DNA of 64,000 nucleotides from Breznakia pachnodae (GTDB taxonomy: Bacteria; Bacillota_I; Bacilli_A; Erysipelotrichales; Erysipelotrichaceae): assembly GCF_030814225.1 (NCBI RefSeq), contig NZ_JAUSUR010000001.1, positions 186,001 to 250,000 of the forward strand. Direction: 5' to 3'. The notes under the pieces are model-generated. The model saw only the letters and a list, made by a program, of their open reading frames with translations. It searched no databases and had not been told where the DNA came from. The position numbers and the translations under genes were made by a program. Shown in pieces: positions 62,408 through 64,000 of this stretch (its first letter is position 1; each line of letters opens with the position of its first letter).

Positions 62408-62466
62408 ATGTTCACCTCTTTAGTCTCTCTGCCTATAATCATAGCGAAACCTTGATTAGAATGCAA

Positions 62467-63297
62467 TTATTTCTTTCTTGCAACAATACAGATTGTTGAA
62501 GACTGTTCATCATCTTTCCCCCCTGTACAATCGCTATAAAAACTAATATCGCTAAATCCTGCTTTCTGAAATTCATCTTTTAGTTTCTTTTTATTGAATG
62601 CAGTGTTCCACAAGTTATATACTTTAATATCTTTATCATCAACAATTGTATACTGTTCAAGATAAACTTCATTATACTTTCTGTCTTTCTTGATACACAC
62701 ATAAGGATGTGAACGCCAAAATCCACTATCCTCGTAAGTTATCATTTCTTGTTCTTTGAAATTCTTATAATTATATTGGCTAAATACATCTAAAACAAAA
62801 ATCCCATCTGGTTTTAGTGTCTCATAAACATTTTTTAGTAACCCATCACGTTCTTTAGGATTTAAAACCCCAAAGTCACAATAAATCATCATTGCTAAAT
62901 CAAAAGATTTATCAAACACAGATTCTAGATAGTTCTCATATCGATAATCAATCTGCATCTGCTTGCTTAAAGCATTTTGCTTTGCATATTCGATTGAACG
63001 CTTGGAATAATCTATCCCTACAACCTTACATCCGAATGCAGATAACTGTTCTGCATATAAGCCTGGTCCACAACCTAAATCTAAAACATCTACATTTTTC
63101 TTGTTTTCTACTAATGAATATATCCACTTGGCAGATGATTCTATTGTTTTCATTGTTCTTGATGCTGATTCTAATGTTTCATCCAAATGCGCTTTCAACA
63201 TCTGTTTTGAAATATGTTCATCATTCCAAAACATCTTTTCTCCTTGCTCATATGGCTTCGGATTTTTTCTATATATTTCTAATAATTTCTTGTTCAT
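62467..63297 (-). CDS. SAM-dependent methyltransferase
   Basis: 276 residues from ATG 63297, after GGAGGTTAAT; the frame stays open through the leader but lacks another good start. Class I fold with VLDLGCGPGLYAEQL, GIDYS and YCDFGVL motifs. The N-terminal region KPYEQGEKMFWNDEHISKQML is typical of a small-molecule methyltransferase group of unknown substrate. The mRNA begins with a long, highly base-paired leader. Confidence 0.88.
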   Translation of the reverse strand: MNKKLLEIYRKNPKPYEQGEKMFWNDEHISKQMLKAHLDETLESASRTMKTIESSAKWIYSLVENKKNVDVLDLGCGPGLYAEQLSAFGCKVVGIDYSKRSIEYAKQNALSKQMQIDYRYENYLESVFDKSFDLAMMIYCDFGVLNPKERDGLLKNVYETLKPDGIFVLDVFSQYNYKNFKEQEMITYEDSGFWRSHPYVCIKKDRKYNEVYLEQYTIVDDKDIKVYNLWNTAFNKKKLKDEFQKAGFSDISFYSDCTGGKDDEQSSTICIVARKK

Positions 63298-63503
63298 ATT
63301 AACCTCCGTACTTGCAATGTATATCATAAAAAAACTGTGGAATTTATAAAACCAGTTCAACATAATCAAAAGATACTGAATGTCAGTATACGATTGATTC
63401 ATGCTGCTGATTTTATCTTTTCCACAGAACATTTACATTACTGATTGTGTAATATCAAATGGTTGGACTACCTCACTCCATTTCTAATTATGATATACAT
63501 TGC
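63298..63503 (-). ncRNA. Structured 5' leader of the methyltransferase mRNA (riboswitch-like)
   Basis: P1: 18 perfect base pairs between 63505-63488, at the transcript's 5' end, and 63329-63312, a few nt before the ribosome site. Inside: CTGTGGAA/TTCCACAG (63342-63335 with 63427-63420, minus-strand order reversed) and a 7-bp hairpin ATACTGA/TCAGTAT (63389-63373). The inner stem's 3' arm is followed by TTTTTTT, like a terminator. No known riboswitch motif is recognised; a ligand-controlled switch is inference. Confidence 0.65.
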
Positions 63504-63509
63504 AACTCT

Positions 63510-63538
63510 ATTATACATGTAAGTATCTGCAATGTCAT
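63510..63538 (-). promoter_or_regulatory. Promoter of the methyltransferase leader
   Basis: Minus strand: ATGACA (63538-63533), 17-nt spacer, TATAAT (63515-63510), placing the start near 63503. Confidence 0.75.
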
Positions 63539-63544
63539 CTACCA

Positions 63545-63910
63545 TTACTCGATTTCTCTAATTGCGAAATAGTTATGATTATTATCTGCAAAGTTAAATG
63601 TTCTAGTTCCATTCATTTCGACAATTTCACCAACGAGAACACCTTTTCCTTTTAAATCCATATATGTCTGATCAAATGATTTACAACTAAACAAAATTGA
63701 TGGAACACCTAAATTCATTTCTGGATTCATCTTTTCCACCATTACACGATTAAAAAATACAATTGCAGTATCTGCTCCTTCTCTTGGTAGCAGTTCTACC
63801 ATATCTTTTGATTCACTAAGTTTCATAAAGTCAAAATTATTAATCCAAAAGTCTCCTGTAACCTTGGGATTATTTACATAAACAATTACTCTGCCAACTG
63901 CATCTATCAT
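63545..63910 (-). CDS. VOC-superfamily (glyoxalase/bleomycin-resistance-like) protein
   Basis: 121 residues, one VOC domain: VGRVIVYVNNPKVTGDFWINNFDF, VELLPREGADTAIVFF and a C-terminal FNFADNNHNYFAIRE. This is the size of single-domain dimeric members. Metal-ligand positions are not clear, so enzymatic activity is uncertain. GGGAGG precedes the start and may be masked by a small upstream hairpin. Confidence 0.85.
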   Translation of the reverse strand: MIDAVGRVIVYVNNPKVTGDFWINNFDFMKLSESKDMVELLPREGADTAIVFFNRVMVEKMNPEMNLGVPSILFSCKSFDQTYMDLKGKGVLVGEIVEMNGTRTFNFADNNHNYFAIREIE

Positions 63911-63918
63911 AAAGTAAC

Positions 63919-63942
63919 CTCCCTTTCAAAAGAGTGAAAGAG
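63919..63942 (-). promoter_or_regulatory. Hairpin covering the VOC ribosome binding site
   Basis: On the minus strand CTCTTTC (63942-63936) pairs with GAAAGGG (63927-63921), one G-U, which is the 5' part of the GGGAGG site. Confidence 0.4.
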
Positions 63943-64000
63943 CCTTCATCTAAATAAAGACTCTTTTAAGTAATCAATGGGATATTATATGTTAATCATC

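Overview
The window is low-GC bacterial DNA with Firmicutes-type signals: strong AGGAGG ribosome binding sites, TTGACA/TATAAT promoters, a T-box leader, CCA-encoding tRNAs, MreC/MreD, an AI-2E transporter and HflX. The gene mix (split ThrE-type exporter, YgiQ, tandem NagB-like genes, VaFE surface protein, Ser/Thr kinase without PASTA repeats) fits a gut Erysipelotrichia-like organism. That placement is an inference; no rRNA or other decisive marker is present.

Layout. 1-3300 is an accessory segment: a frame-disrupted coiled-coil membrane protein, a four-helix membrane protein, a two-domain PD-(D/E)XK nuclease-like gene broken by single-base gaps, and the C-terminal part of a tyrosine integrase lying against tRNA-Arg(TCT). 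3530-7142 holds a metallophosphodiesterase, a ZnuA-like lipoprotein without metal ligands, mreD, mreC and radC. 7257-11822 holds a lipoprotein, tRNA-Lys(CTT), a NUDIX hydrolase, and a DNA-damage module (SRAP protein, S24 repressor, Y-family polymerase, small partner). 11875-22339 is mostly housekeeping: base-excision glycosylase, RimO, NatAB-like ABC exporter with an HTH/membrane pair, flavin reductase-rubredoxin, pseudouridine synthase, PAP2 phosphatase, aminotransferase, NmrA-like protein and an ANT(6)-like nucleotidyltransferase. 22477-29585 carries Dps, DUF5996, flotillin, HflX, a MerR regulator and an aldose epimerase. 29640-29988 has no gene but holds two candidate small RNAs. 29990-33963 is a five-gene operon (membrane protein, alanine racemase, AI-2E transporter, thioredoxin-like lipoprotein, nuclease). 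34301-34820 is a six-tRNA cluster, followed by uvsE, a hydrolase and a MacB-like ABC pair. 39144-46063 has a VaFE/CnaB surface protein, an FNT channel, a ThrE pair and YgiQ. 46128-49587 has two small regulons (MarR-cyclase, MerR-NagB pair). 49606-56341 has a kinase/HTH/DUF4352 group, a MutS-like ATPase and a T-box-controlled amino acid ABC transporter. 56509-63910 has a frameshifted SDR, a two-component system, a phosphohexomutase, a methyltransferase with a highly structured leader, and a VOC protein.

Regulatory architecture is the most distinctive content. The strongest candidates for something undescribed are: (i) a leader of about 205 nt on the methyltransferase mRNA whose extreme 5' end pairs perfectly over 18 bp with the bases just before the ribosome binding site; (ii) two adjacent small-RNA-like units with C/U-rich loops at 29640-29988; (iii) an identical dyad placed exactly 21 nt upstream of TATAAT in front of both the Ser/Thr kinase and a DUF4352 lipoprotein, beside a divergent HTH gene; and (iv) a hairpin after the NUDIX gene whose loop is perfectly complementary to the anticodon loop of the tRNA-Lys just upstream. 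Several single-base frame breaks sit in or near homopolymers and could be assembly errors, so the pseudogene calls are provisional.
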